Made by a program: the position numbers and the translations under genes. The notes below the pieces were generated by a model, which saw nothing but the letters and a program-made list of their open reading frames with translations, was not told where the DNA came from and ran no database searches. From DASRDB01 sp035652815 (GTDB lineage Bacteria; Chloroflexota; Ktedonobacteria; Ktedonobacterales; Ktedonobacteraceae), in contig DASRDB010000022.1 of NCBI GenBank assembly GCA_035652815.1, forward strand, positions 372,001 through 436,000: 64,000 nucleotides of DNA. The letters run 5' to 3'. Of this stretch, positions 7,800 through 16,775 are shown piece by piece (within the stretch, counting starts at the first letter, position 1; each line of letters starts with the position of its first letter).

Positions 7800-9785
7800 A
7801 TGGCAGAATTGGAGGGAAGAACCCTTGGACGCTACGAACTTCGTCGCTTGATCGGTAAGGGCGGCATGGCCCATGTCTACGAGGCCTATGATTCGCAGAC
7901 CGATCGCTTCGTTGCCGTCAAAATTTTTAAGCGCGAAGACGAAGAGATGCTGCGTCGCTTCATTCGTGAGGCGCAATTAATGGCCTCGCTGCGCCACCCG
8001 CATCTGGTGCCCATCTACGACTCCGGTTCCGCTCCCCTGGATAACTTCACGGTGTATTATATCGTCATGCCCTATATGCAGGGTGGAACATTGCGCGCCC
8101 GCATTCGCCGTTCGCCTCTCACGCTTCAGGAAGCCTGCAATGCCATGCGCGATATTGCCGATGCCCTTGATTATATTCACCGGCAGGGCATCGTTCATCG
8201 CGATATCAAAGCCTCCAATATTCTGCTCAACGAAGAAGGCATCTGCTTTCTGACCGACTTCGGCATTGCCCGCATCTCTGACGATGCTACCCAGCTAACT
8301 ACTACTGGCAACGTGCTGGGCACCGTCGATTACGTCGCGCCCGAACTCTTCGAGCCAGGCCGTCGCGCTGATGCGCGCAGCGATCTTTATTCGCTTGGCG
8401 TGCTGCTCTATGAGATGGTAACGGGACGCCTGCCATTTTATGCTGAGAACCAGATCGCGCTCGTCTCCATGCACATGCACCGGCCTCCACCATCCCCGCG
8501 CACGCTTGTTCCCACCATTCCCCCGCAGGTAGAGCAGGTTATATTGAGAGCATTGGAGAAACGACCGGAGCAGCGTTACGCCAGCGCCACCGAACTGGCG
8601 AATACTTTCTGCTCTGCTGTTACTGCCAGCAAGCAACAGCCATACGGTGTCCCTCCCGTCGTTTTGCCAGACGAGCCAACTATCCGGCAAGATCAGCTCA
8701 TTTTGTCGGCTCCGCCACAAGCATATGCACAGAGCGACGGCAATCCTGGTAATGTTCGTCCCTCACCTCTTGTCGGTGGAACAGAAGGCGGTATCTGGCC
8801 TGCGAACAATCCCCGCTCGGCAGCGTCCTATACTCCTGTTTATCCTGCGGCTCCTGTTGCTCCACCTATGCAGCCGCCTGCGCCACGCCCGTTTTATCGC
8901 AGCCCGCTCTTTGCTCTTTTCGTGGTCACGCTTGCTGTTTTGATTATCGGCGGCTCCGTCTGGCTCATCGTTATGCCACGTCCGCAAACCGGCAACGCCA
9001 ATAATCCTGGAACAGGCGGACATACCCAGATTGCTACGGCTACGCCGCCAACCCCTATTCCCTCTCCTACTCCGAATTTGACCGCTACAGCCCAGGCGCA
9101 GGCGAACGCCACTGCTACCGCTCGGGCCAATGCTACGGCAACCGCTATTGCTGGCGCTACTGCAACCGTACAGGCCCAGGCGAGCGCAACGGCAGGCGTC
9201 ATTCAAACCGCCACTTCTGGCACCCCTGCCTACGGCGACCCCTTGAATAATCCAAATAGTTCCACAACCCAGGCTGCCAACTGGGACCAGGGCGACCAGT
9301 GCAGCTTTCAGTCTGATGGCTATCACGTCAAAGAACCCAGCAATCTGAAGGGCTGTATGGAGAAATCCTACGCTTATCAAAACCTGGCGCTGTCTGTCGG
9401 TATGCATATCCTCAGTGGCCAAGCAGGGGGTGTCTTCTTCCGTGTTAATACCAACCTCATTGGGGCCTACTCCGGCTATCTCTTCGAGGTTGATAGCACA
9501 GGTCGCTATAGAATTCTCGCCTCGGATGATTACAGCCTCGGCAATCCCAACGTCTTACAGGATTGGAAGACCACAAGCGCCCTGAAAACCGGCAACGCAA
9601 CCAACACATTGCAATTGATTGCTCGTGATACCACCCTGTTTTTCTACGCGAACGGCACTTTTCTCACGCAGTTGACCGATTCGACCTTTACTTCTCAGGG
9701 CAAAGTAGCCTTCCTGGCAAAGAGCGATGGCAACACTCCAGCCGAAGTTGTGTATACTAACATTAGAATATACCAGTTAAGCTGA
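7800..9785 (+). CDS. Receptor-like Ser/Thr protein kinase (PknB type)
   Basis: A 661-residue membrane kinase. The cytoplasmic kinase domain (about residues 10-270) is complete: glycine loop IGKGGMAHVY, K41 in VAVKIF, H133-R134-D135 with IKASNILL, D153-F-G, and GTVDYVAPE. A Pro-rich juxtamembrane stretch precedes one TM helix at about 370-392 (LFALFVVTLAVLIIGGSVWLIV). Outside, a low-complexity Thr/Ala/Gln-rich linker (about 425-470, repeats of ATA and ATAxA) leads to a beta-rich C-terminal domain (about 490-661, WDQGDQCSFQ ... FFRVNTN ... LFFYANGTFL) reminiscent of concanavalin-like/DUF1080 sensor folds. No PASTA repeats. It would phosphorylate cytosolic proteins in response to an external ligand, which is unknown. 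Confidence 0.93.
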   Translation: MAELEGRTLGRYELRRLIGKGGMAHVYEAYDSQTDRFVAVKIFKREDEEMLRRFIREAQLMASLRHPHLVPIYDSGSAPLDNFTVYYIVMPYMQGGTLRARIRRSPLTLQEACNAMRDIADALDYIHRQGIVHRDIKASNILLNEEGICFLTDFGIARISDDATQLTTTGNVLGTVDYVAPELFEPGRRADARSDLYSLGVLLYEMVTGRLPFYAENQIALVSMHMHRPPPSPRTLVPTIPPQVEQVILRALEKRPEQRYASATELANTFCSAVTASKQQPYGVPPVVLPDEPTIRQDQLILSAPPQAYAQSDGNPGNVRPSPLVGGTEGGIWPANNPRSAASYTPVYPAAPVAPPMQPPAPRPFYRSPLFALFVVTLAVLIIGGSVWLIVMPRPQTGNANNPGTGGHTQIATATPPTPIPSPTPNLTATAQAQANATATARANATATAIAGATATVQAQASATAGVIQTATSGTPAYGDPLNNPNSSTTQAANWDQGDQCSFQSDGYHVKEPSNLKGCMEKSYAYQNLALSVGMHILSGQAGGVFFRVNTNLIGAYSGYLFEVDSTGRYRILASDDYSLGNPNVLQDWKTTSALKTGNATNTLQLIARDTTLFFYANGTFLTQLTDSTFTSQGKVAFLAKSDGNTPAEVVYTNIRIYQLS

Positions 9786-9834
9786 ACTACGGGGAGCATC
9801 CCTTGCACATTTTTTTCACAGAAGGAGATATTAT

Positions 9835-11226
9835 ATGCGTACCCTTATCACCAACGGCCACGTTGTCACCGCCACTGACGACTATATGGGCGATATTCTG
9901 GTCGAAGACGAGCGAATTGCCGCGCTTGGCGCTCCCGGCACATTTGATCCGTCAACCTGTGATACCGTCATCGATGCCCAGGGCAAATACGTTTTCCCCG
10001 GCGCTATCGATGTTCATACGCATATGGAACTTCCCCTTCCAACTACTGTAGGTTCCGATGATTTCGTGACAGGCACTATTGCTGCTGCTTGTGGTGGCAC
10101 TACCACAATCCTGGACTTTGCCAATCAGCAGCGCGGTCACTCTCTGGCTGAAGCCCTTCAAGCCTGGCATACGAAAGCTGAAGGCCGTGCCGCCATTGAC
10201 TACGGCTTCCATATCACCATCACCGATCTCTCAGCTGCTCCCGAAGCCGCGATGGATGATATGATCTCCTCTGGCGTCACCACTTTTAAACTGCTCATGG
10301 CTTATCCTAACACATTCATGGTGGACGACGAGACCATGTACCGCGTGCTGCGTCGTGCGGCTCGACTCGGCGGCCTTGTCATGGTTCATGCCGAAAATGG
10401 CATCGTCATTGACTCCATCATTCGTGAAACCGTTGCCGCCGGTCATACCGCCCCTTACTATCACGCCATGACCCGCCCTGCCATTCTAGAGGGCGAGGCA
10501 ACACATCGCGCCATTACTCTGGCTGCCCTTACCGAAGCCCCGCTCTATGTTGTCCACGTGACCTGCGCGCACTCGCTCCATGCTATTGCTGCTGCCCGCG
10601 CCAAAGACCTCGCAGTCTGGGGAGAAACCTGCCCCCAGTATCTCTATCTTGACGATAGCAGCTTAGCCCGTCCCGGCTTTGAGGGTGCGAAGTTTGTCTG
10701 CTCGCCCCCTCTTCGCAAGCCATCAGATCAGGATGCGCTCTGGCTCGGCTTGCAACACCGCGAGCTTCAGGTTGTCTCAACCGATCATGCCGCCTTCAAC
10801 TTTCACGGGCAAAAAGAACTTGGCCGTGATGACTTTACCAAAATCCCCAACGGCCTCCCTGGCGTCGAACATCGCGTTATGCTCATGTATAACGCCGTCG
10901 TAACCGGCAAACTAGACCTGCATCACTTCGTCGATCTCGTCTCGACCATGCCTGCTCGACTTTTCGGCCTCTTCCCACGCAAAGGCACGATTGCCCCTGG
11001 CAGCGATGCCGACCTGGTCATCTTCGACCCCGAACGCGCCTATACTATCAGCGCCGCCACCCAGCATCAAAACGTCGATTACACTCCCTACGAAGGTATG
11101 CATGTCCAGGGTGTTCCCGAAACTGTCCTGCTGCGCGGGCGCGTCATCGTGAGGGATGGTCAATATGTTGGCAATAAAGGCGATGGGCAATACCTGACTC
11201 GCAAAACCTTTGTCGCGCCTGACTAG
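9835..11226 (+). CDS. hydA: Dihydropyrimidinase / D-hydantoinase
   Basis: A 463-residue cytosolic amidohydrolase that opens the dihydropyrimidine or hydantoin ring. The binuclear metal site is complete: H61-x-H63 (DVHTHME), carbamylated K152 (TTFKLLMAYP), a His in MVHAENG, a His in VVHVTCAHS, and D317 (STDHAAFNF). ETCPQYLYLD is a typical hydantoinase block. Start ATG at 9835 with GAAGGAGA 6 bases before. It is 49 bases after the kinase stop and could share a transcript. Other reductive-pyrimidine-pathway genes (dihydropyrimidine dehydrogenase, beta-ureidopropionase) are not in the window, so hydantoin or a related cyclic imide is equally possible. Confidence 0.93.
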   Translation: MRTLITNGHVVTATDDYMGDILVEDERIAALGAPGTFDPSTCDTVIDAQGKYVFPGAIDVHTHMELPLPTTVGSDDFVTGTIAAACGGTTTILDFANQQRGHSLAEALQAWHTKAEGRAAIDYGFHITITDLSAAPEAAMDDMISSGVTTFKLLMAYPNTFMVDDETMYRVLRRAARLGGLVMVHAENGIVIDSIIRETVAAGHTAPYYHAMTRPAILEGEATHRAITLAALTEAPLYVVHVTCAHSLHAIAAARAKDLAVWGETCPQYLYLDDSSLARPGFEGAKFVCSPPLRKPSDQDALWLGLQHRELQVVSTDHAAFNFHGQKELGRDDFTKIPNGLPGVEHRVMLMYNAVVTGKLDLHHFVDLVSTMPARLFGLFPRKGTIAPGSDADLVIFDPERAYTISAATQHQNVDYTPYEGMHVQGVPETVLLRGRVIVRDGQYVGNKGDGQYLTRKTFVAPD

Positions 11227-11405
11227 AATAATTGGGCATTAGTGAACAACAGACGAATGTTCAGATGATAACGTGATCGGTCTGTATTGCGTCCATCCGC
11301 TCTTGCCCTCAAAAAGGTGAGTGTAGTCACTTACACAGGCGGCCTTAACATCACATACTATAAAAAGCGACATACTTTGTTAGTAGATAGGATACCTTTC
11401 GCTTC

Positions 11406-12722
11406 ATGAGCAGTACCGTTCCAGGCACGCAGAAGCCTGAAATTACGCCGACGCCGCAGCCTCGTTTGCGTACTTTCCGCGCTTTGCGCTATCGCGACTT
11501 CCGGTTTTTGTGGATCAGCCTGATTGTGTCCTCAGTTGGCACCTGGATGCAAATAGTGGCGCAGAGTCTGTTGATTTTGCAGATCACCAATGGCTCCGCT
11601 CTGGCACTCGGTATTGTTTCCCTCGCGCAGTCTCTTTCTTTCTTCCTGTTCGCCCTCATCGGCGGTGGCGTTGCTGACCGTGTAGATAAGCGCCGTTTCC
11701 TGCTGCTCACCCAGAGCCTGTCGATGTTGCTTGCCTTTATTCTTGGCATCCTCACTCTTGCAGGTGTGATCCAGGTCTGGATGATCGTCTTGCTCGCCTT
11801 CTGTTCGGGCACCGTTTTAAGCTTTGACCAGCCGACGCGCTCTTCACTTATCCCCATGCTGGTGCCGCGTGAAGACCTGATGAACGCCATCTCCCTGCAA
11901 TCGATCGTTTTTAATGGTTCGGCGGTCTTAGGCCCTGCGCTGGCTGGTGTCGCCATCGGACTGCTGGCCTATGCTGGACACGCAGTAGGCATCAGCAGCA
12001 AGCTGGTTGGCTACGCTGGCAACTTTTTCTTGAACGGCATCAGTTTCCTGGGCGTGCTTTTTGTGTTGTACCTCATTCGCGTTCCAGAGGAGGCAAAAGC
12101 GCAGGCGACCGAGAGACGCGGCCCCATGCTGGATGCTATTCGCGCTGCGCTGGGAGCAGTGCGCCGCGATCCGGCGCTGCCCTGGGTCTTTTCAGGATAC
12201 GCCGCGCTGCTCTTCTTTGGCCCTTCCAATACTCTGATCCTGCCCATCTTCGCCACGAAAATCCTGCACCTGAACCCTTTTCAGCTAGGTCTGCTTTTCT
12301 CTGCCGCTGGCCTGGGAACCGTCCTGGGCGCTCTGACTGTAGCATCGTTGGGCGACTTCAAATACAAGGGCGGGCTGCTTTTATGCTCGCTCTTGCTCTG
12401 GACGGGCGCGCTTATCCTGTTTGCCTTCAGCCGCGTCTTCTGGCTTTCGCTGCTGGCGCTGCTGATCTTCGGCATCTCGCAAAACGGCGTTGGCGCGACC
12501 GTCATCACCCTTGCTCAACTGCGAGTCCCACCACAGATGCGCGGGCGAGTTATGAGCCTCAACACTCTGCTTATCATGGGTGTGCGCCCGCTCGGTGACT
12601 TTCCCGCCAGTGGCATGATTGCGCTCGTTGGCGGGCCGCTTACCGTCATCATTTGCGCTCTCATCGTCGGTTCCTATTCGCTCTATCTCCTGTTTGGGCG
12701 TCCAGTGATACGCTCGCTATAA
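11406..12722 (+). CDS. MFS transporter (MFS_3, EntS-like exporter group)
   Basis: A 438-residue polytopic protein. The N-terminal LRTFRALRYRDFRFLWISLIVSSVGTWMQ and the loop GGVADRVDKRRFLLLTQSLS (MFS motif A) are typical of the MFS_3 group. About ten to twelve hydrophobic segments can be followed to the C-terminus. Family members export siderophores, drugs or macrolides; the substrate here is unknown. Start ATG at 11406. It is convergent with the CAX antiporter (15-base gap) with no clear terminator between. Confidence 0.88.
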   Translation: MSSTVPGTQKPEITPTPQPRLRTFRALRYRDFRFLWISLIVSSVGTWMQIVAQSLLILQITNGSALALGIVSLAQSLSFFLFALIGGGVADRVDKRRFLLLTQSLSMLLAFILGILTLAGVIQVWMIVLLAFCSGTVLSFDQPTRSSLIPMLVPREDLMNAISLQSIVFNGSAVLGPALAGVAIGLLAYAGHAVGISSKLVGYAGNFFLNGISFLGVLFVLYLIRVPEEAKAQATERRGPMLDAIRAALGAVRRDPALPWVFSGYAALLFFGPSNTLILPIFATKILHLNPFQLGLLFSAAGLGTVLGALTVASLGDFKYKGGLLLCSLLLWTGALILFAFSRVFWLSLLALLIFGISQNGVGATVITLAQLRVPPQMRGRVMSLNTLLIMGVRPLGDFPASGMIALVGGPLTVIICALIVGSYSLYLLFGRPVIRSL

Positions 12723-12736
12723 GTCCGGGGAGCGTA

Positions 12737-13852
12737 TTAACCCCACCAGAAGGAGACGGCGATGATGCCGTATAGACCCATCAGCGTCAAACCCTCGATC
12801 AGGTTCGATTCGCCGTCGTAGGTGATGACCGTGCTTAAGATGGCAGTCAGCGCCAGGGCTGCTACGAGCAGTGGCGGCATGACCAGTGTTAAATGAGGGC
12901 CGCCAATAAACAGGCTCAGCAGCACCAGTACCGGAATGAGTCCCAGCGCCACCTGAAGCGAACTGTTCAGGATCACGCTGATTGCGAAATCAGTCTGGTT
13001 GCGCAGGGCAAACTGGATACCGACTACATTTTCAACCGCGTTGCCTGCCAGCGCCACGATCACCAGGCCGGTAAAGGCGGGCGAAATATGGAGAAAGGTA
13101 ATAGCAGGAGTAAGCGCATTGACGAACCAGTCGGAGACAAATGCCGACCCGACGCCTGCGCCGATCAGTAGCACGATAGCCAGCCAGATAGGCCATCCCG
13201 CTGGCTTCTCTCGTTCTTCCGGCACTGCTACCGATTCCCCCTTCATAGAGGCGGGTATGCTGGCGATAAAAATAACTAGCAGGATGACTGCGCAGGCGAT
13301 GCTAAGCCCCACTTCGTGCCCTATCGCCGGTGTATGCAGGCCCTGTACCAGCGTTGGCACGACTAGCGCCGACACCGACAGCAGTGTCAGATTGGCAATC
13401 ATGCGCGGCGCTTTCGAATCAAAACGCTGTGTGCCATGCTTCAGACCACCGAGAAAGAAAGCCAATCCCAGCACAAACAGGCTGTTTCCAAGAATAGAAC
13501 CTATCAATGCTGACTGGATGACATCAATTAATCCAGCACGCAGCGCGAAAATACCCACGAACAGTTCCGGCAGGTTGCCCAGCGCCGATTGTAAGACGCC
13601 CGTTGCCCCCGGCCCTAGATATGAACCAAGCTGCTCTGTTGCCTGTCCTACCAGTGCCGCGAGCAAGGCCAGTGCTGCTCCTGTGAGAAAAAAGATGATA
13701 ACCGCGTTCAACTGTATCGCAGAAAAAATGCCACCCAACACTGTAAGCGCAAATGCAAGCAGAATAGTCAGCCATTCTCCTCGTTGCAGATGCAACTTTC
13801 CTCTACTGACTGCCGTCTTTGGCATATCCTCAACGTCTGGAGGTTTGCTCAT
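12737..13852 (-). CDS. Calcium/cation:proton antiporter (CAX family)
   Basis: A 371-residue membrane antiporter. The two alpha repeats that form the ion path are clear: GNLPELFVGIFALRAG followed by SILGNSLFVLGLAFFLGG in the first half, and ALAGNAVENVVGIQFAL followed by SVILNSSLQVALG in the second. These Gly-Asn-x-x-Glu motifs define Ca2+/H+ exchangers of the CaCA superfamily. It would extrude Ca2+ (or Mn2+) using the proton gradient. The ATG has AAAGGAAAG upstream. Confidence 0.92.
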   Translation of the reverse strand: MSKPPDVEDMPKTAVSRGKLHLQRGEWLTILLAFALTVLGGIFSAIQLNAVIIFFLTGAALALLAALVGQATEQLGSYLGPGATGVLQSALGNLPELFVGIFALRAGLIDVIQSALIGSILGNSLFVLGLAFFLGGLKHGTQRFDSKAPRMIANLTLLSVSALVVPTLVQGLHTPAIGHEVGLSIACAVILLVIFIASIPASMKGESVAVPEEREKPAGWPIWLAIVLLIGAGVGSAFVSDWFVNALTPAITFLHISPAFTGLVIVALAGNAVENVVGIQFALRNQTDFAISVILNSSLQVALGLIPVLVLLSLFIGGPHLTLVMPPLLVAALALTAILSTVITYDGESNLIEGLTLMGLYGIIAVSFWWG

Positions 13853-14015
13853 CTTGTCTTTCCTTTATCACGCTTCTTTTTAGAAGAAGTGAGTTGTTCA
13901 CGCAGGCAATAATTGCCGAATAACCTCGTGTTTAGAAGTGGCTTCAGAGCTATTGTTATAGAGCATACTGTGGTTTTGTGCAAGTTGCAAGGGCAGATGA
14001 GGTGAGGATGCCACT

Positions 14016-15449
14016 TCAAACATTTTGTGTCCTTTTGTGTGCAATAGTGTGTTTGAAGCCGCACTTTCTGCAAAAAATCGCCTCACCCCAGATCCATAGG
14101 GCTTCTCCGCAGCGCGGACACGACCAGCCGACCAGTGGTCCACTTGTACCAGACGATGAAGATGCCTGTTTGGTAGCAGAAACGGTTGTCAGTCGCAGTG
14201 CGCGTACTTTCAGTGTGTGTCCTGTGGGTTCTGTCCCATCAGCAGGGCGACGTGGAATGGATACTCGAGGTTGTGCGGATGCTTGTTCATAAGGCATGTT
14301 CGTCGCGAATATTTCTTGCGCTTGTGGCTCTACATGAGCCACGTCCGGTGTTACATTCGTTGTGAAAGGAGTTGTAGGAAAAGGCGTTACAGGTAAAGAT
14401 GTGGTTGGGAGAGGCGTATCTTTGCCGGAAGTAATTGCGAGTTCACCGGCAATTGGTGAAAGTGCTGGTTCTGATTCGCTGTTTTGAACGAGCCGTGCCT
14501 TGCTCCATGTTATCCACCATTTCGACAGGGTGGGCAACATTCCCTCTGGCATCAGCAGCATAACGATCAGGAACATTACACCATAAAGAATAATATCCAG
14601 TCCCTGGGTACCAAATTGCAGGGTGAGGTTTTGTTCAAGGACGACAACTAGCAATCCTCCAGAAACGGGACCCCAGAAAGTACCCAATCCGCCGAGAAAT
14701 GCCATCAATGGAATGGAGACATTGAGCGTGCGGTCGAAGGCTGAAACAGGTGTGGCAAAGCCGAGAAAATAGCTATGCAGCGCCCCTACCATTCCAGCGA
14801 AGCAGGCGGAAATCATAAAGGCCGAGAGCTTTACCGGCAGTACTTTCACGCCAAGCCCACGCAGGCGCTCCTCGTCATCACGGATTGCTCGCAGGCTCAA
14901 TCCATATTTCGATTGGCGTATCCACCAGGAAACGCCCAGCGCTAGCAGGAGTAAAGCAAATGCCATGTAATAAAAAATCATATTGAACGTAACGCCATTC
15001 CAGAGTGGTATGGGAAGCGTCTCCTCGCTCAAACCAGGAATGACGCTGCTGAAGAGACTCGGCAGTTGTGAAACGAGCGCGTAAATGGCAATGGTCATCA
15101 CGATGAAGGTATAGCGTTGTGTTTTCAGCGCGATCCAGCCGAGGGGGAGCGCGCAGATGCCGGTAAGCAGTCCCACGAGCGGCAGCAGGAAAAAAGGTTG
15201 AAAACCGCCTGGAAGCTTCCACTCCTGGCACATCAACACCAGGATATATGCTCCGGTGCCATGAAAAGCCGCGTATCCCAGCGAAATATAGCCCGAGTAT
15301 CCTGAAAAGATATTCCACCCAACTGCTGCGCTCGCCAGGATCAAAGCAAGAACGGCTATCGTTGTCACTGCTGGATCAGAAAAAACGAGGGGAAACACAG
15401 TCATAATCAATAGAAAGGCCGGTACTTTCAAGACGCGGATCATATTCAT
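14016..15449 (-). CDS. LivM-type ABC permease with C-terminal zinc ribbon
   Basis: A 477-residue protein. Residues about 1-320 are a branched-chain amino-acid/urea ABC permease of the LivM family (NIFSGYSGYISLGYAAFHGTGAYIL; YGLSLRAIRDDEERLRGLGV; FLGGLGTFWGPVSGG). A Thr/Pro-rich tail of about 100 residues (TTSLPVTPFPTTPFTT region) ends in a four-Cys ribbon, C444-P-R-C447 and C460-R-K-C463. Standard LivM proteins of 300-400 residues stop before this. The LivH, LivF, LivG and binding-protein partners are not adjacent, so it is an orphan permease here. The start is ATG at 15447-15449; a second ATG two codons on is possible. Confidence 0.85.
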   Translation of the reverse strand: MNMIRVLKVPAFLLIMTVFPLVFSDPAVTTIAVLALILASAAVGWNIFSGYSGYISLGYAAFHGTGAYILVLMCQEWKLPGGFQPFFLLPLVGLLTGICALPLGWIALKTQRYTFIVMTIAIYALVSQLPSLFSSVIPGLSEETLPIPLWNGVTFNMIFYYMAFALLLLALGVSWWIRQSKYGLSLRAIRDDEERLRGLGVKVLPVKLSAFMISACFAGMVGALHSYFLGFATPVSAFDRTLNVSIPLMAFLGGLGTFWGPVSGGLLVVVLEQNLTLQFGTQGLDIILYGVMFLIVMLLMPEGMLPTLSKWWITWSKARLVQNSESEPALSPIAGELAITSGKDTPLPTTSLPVTPFPTTPFTTNVTPDVAHVEPQAQEIFATNMPYEQASAQPRVSIPRRPADGTEPTGHTLKVRALRLTTVSATKQASSSSGTSGPLVGWSCPRCGEALWIWGEAIFCRKCGFKHTIAHKRTQNV

Positions 15450-15805
15450 GGCGGTTGTGGCTTTCCATACACCGGAGGCAGGCTCATCTACCGGGTGGCG
15501 AATGGATTTCTCCTTTGCTCGTCTGTGTAGGAAACATGGCCTTCAAGAGGTATATAGCGCATGTTCATGAAAAGAAATATACCAATTGGCGTTGGCAAGT
15601 ACAAGCGAAACGGCCTCTCATAGGCCAAATGGGGGAAAGCTCTTCCATTTTTGCTAAAGCTGGTAGTTTACTTTTCTCCAATTTGCTCTGCCAGTTGTAT
15701 TATAATTTTGATCAGGAAGTAGTGAAGCAGTTTAGCATGGTGTGGCTTTGTTCCAAATTACCAGAACTCAGCTTCACCCTTTAGAACAGGATAGAAGGGT
15801 TACAT
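15450..15805. other. Intergenic region, no supported gene
   Basis: 356 bases between divergent genes. A 109-codon frame is open here, but it lacks a Shine-Dalgarno site, has no recognisable motif and ends just before the peroxidase, so I do not call it. The region probably holds both promoters. Confidence 0.45.
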
Positions 15806-16712
15806 ATGCGTGTAGCTCAAAGTGGCATCTTTGCGTTAGGTACCGGCTCCCACTCCTATATGGAATTTGATCTCCATCCAGGAACCGAGCCACTCACTTT
15901 AGTTCAGGCGATTGCTAATTTTCGCGAACCGAGTACGACAACCGGTGGTGTCAATATGGTCGTCGGGATTCGTCCCTCGCTCTGGGCAAAAGTAGCTCCC
16001 GATGATATGCCAGCCAGAGTGAAAGATTTCGATCAGGAAATTCGCAGCGTCAATGGCTTTGCCTGCCACACAGCATGATCTGTGGCTCTGGGTGGCAGGT
16101 CATGCCTATGATAAAGTCTTCGACGTTTCGCGGAATGCCATTCGAGCGCTGACCCCTATCGCCATCCTGGCTGGTGAAGTCACTGGCTGGACCTACAAAG
16201 AGAACCGCGATCTAACGGGTTTTATCGATGGCACTGAGAATCCGCCTCTGTCAGAAGCTCCCGAGGTCGCATTAATCCCTGATGGCCCGGGTGCGGGCGG
16301 AAGCATCATCCTCGTACAGAAGTGGAATCACAATGCCGCCGCCTTTGATGCTCTGCCCGTAGAACAGCAGGAAAAGATCATCGGGCGAACAAAAGATACC
16401 AGCGTCGAGCTTGATGAAGAGGTGCGCGGTCCTCAATCTCATGTCTCCAGGACTGTAATCGAGGAGAACGGCGAAGAGTTGCATATTTTCCGCCGTAATA
16501 CCCCGTTCGGCGATGCCACCCATCACGGCACCATGTTTATCGGCTTTTGCCGCGACCAGCATCCACTGGCCCGCATGCTAGAACGTATGGCGGGCGCGGA
16601 AGACGGTATTCGCGACTCCCTGACCCTTTACACGCACGTTGTCACCGGCGCATACTATTTCGTCCCGTCTATAGAGTCAATACGGCGTTTCGCCGCTGAA
16701 GAGGAGGAATAA
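15806..16712 (+). pseudogene. Dyp-type haem peroxidase, interrupted by one frameshift
   Basis: Two overlapping frames make one Dyp-type peroxidase of the YfeX group. Frame one runs from ATG 15806 (MRVAQSGIFALGTGSHSYME) to about 16056 and then hits TGA at 16076. The other frame carries on from about 16056 to 16712 with LPATQHDLWLWVAGHAYD, the GxxDG motif (GFIDGTENPPL), the proximal haem His in PQSHVSRTV, the distal Arg region IFRRNTPFG and the C-terminal GAYYFVPS. All active-site residues survive. Removing one T from the TTT in ggcTTTgcc near 16056 would restore the frame, so either a recent mutation or a sequencing error explains it. If intact, the enzyme would use peroxide to oxidise dyes or porphyrin-like substrates. 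Confidence 0.85.
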
Positions 16713-16740
16713 ACAGGTACAATAACACTTTTCTGCGATC

Positions 16741-16767
16741 GGAAAAGGGGCTGCCAACCCCTTTTCC
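16741..16767. terminator. Terminator between convergent genes
   Basis: Perfect 10-bp arms GGAAAAGGGG / CCCCTTTTCC with a 7-base loop, followed by CTTTTTACC on the plus strand. It lies between the peroxidase and the comA-like gene and could serve both directions. Confidence 0.7.
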
Positions 16768-16775
16768 GCCACTTT

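Noticed and set aside
11244..11262. GAACA-N9-TGTTC palindrome before the MFS gene as a LexA/SOS box
   Set aside because: The spacer is too long for the GAAC-N4-GTTC type and the short arms can occur by chance.
12999..13883. 294-codon plus-strand frame over the CAX gene
   Set aside because: Ser/Pro/Ala-rich shadow with no fold, opposite a well-supported antiporter.
15455..15784. 109-codon frame in the LivM-peroxidase gap
   Set aside because: No Shine-Dalgarno site, no domain, and it fills a region that must hold two promoters.
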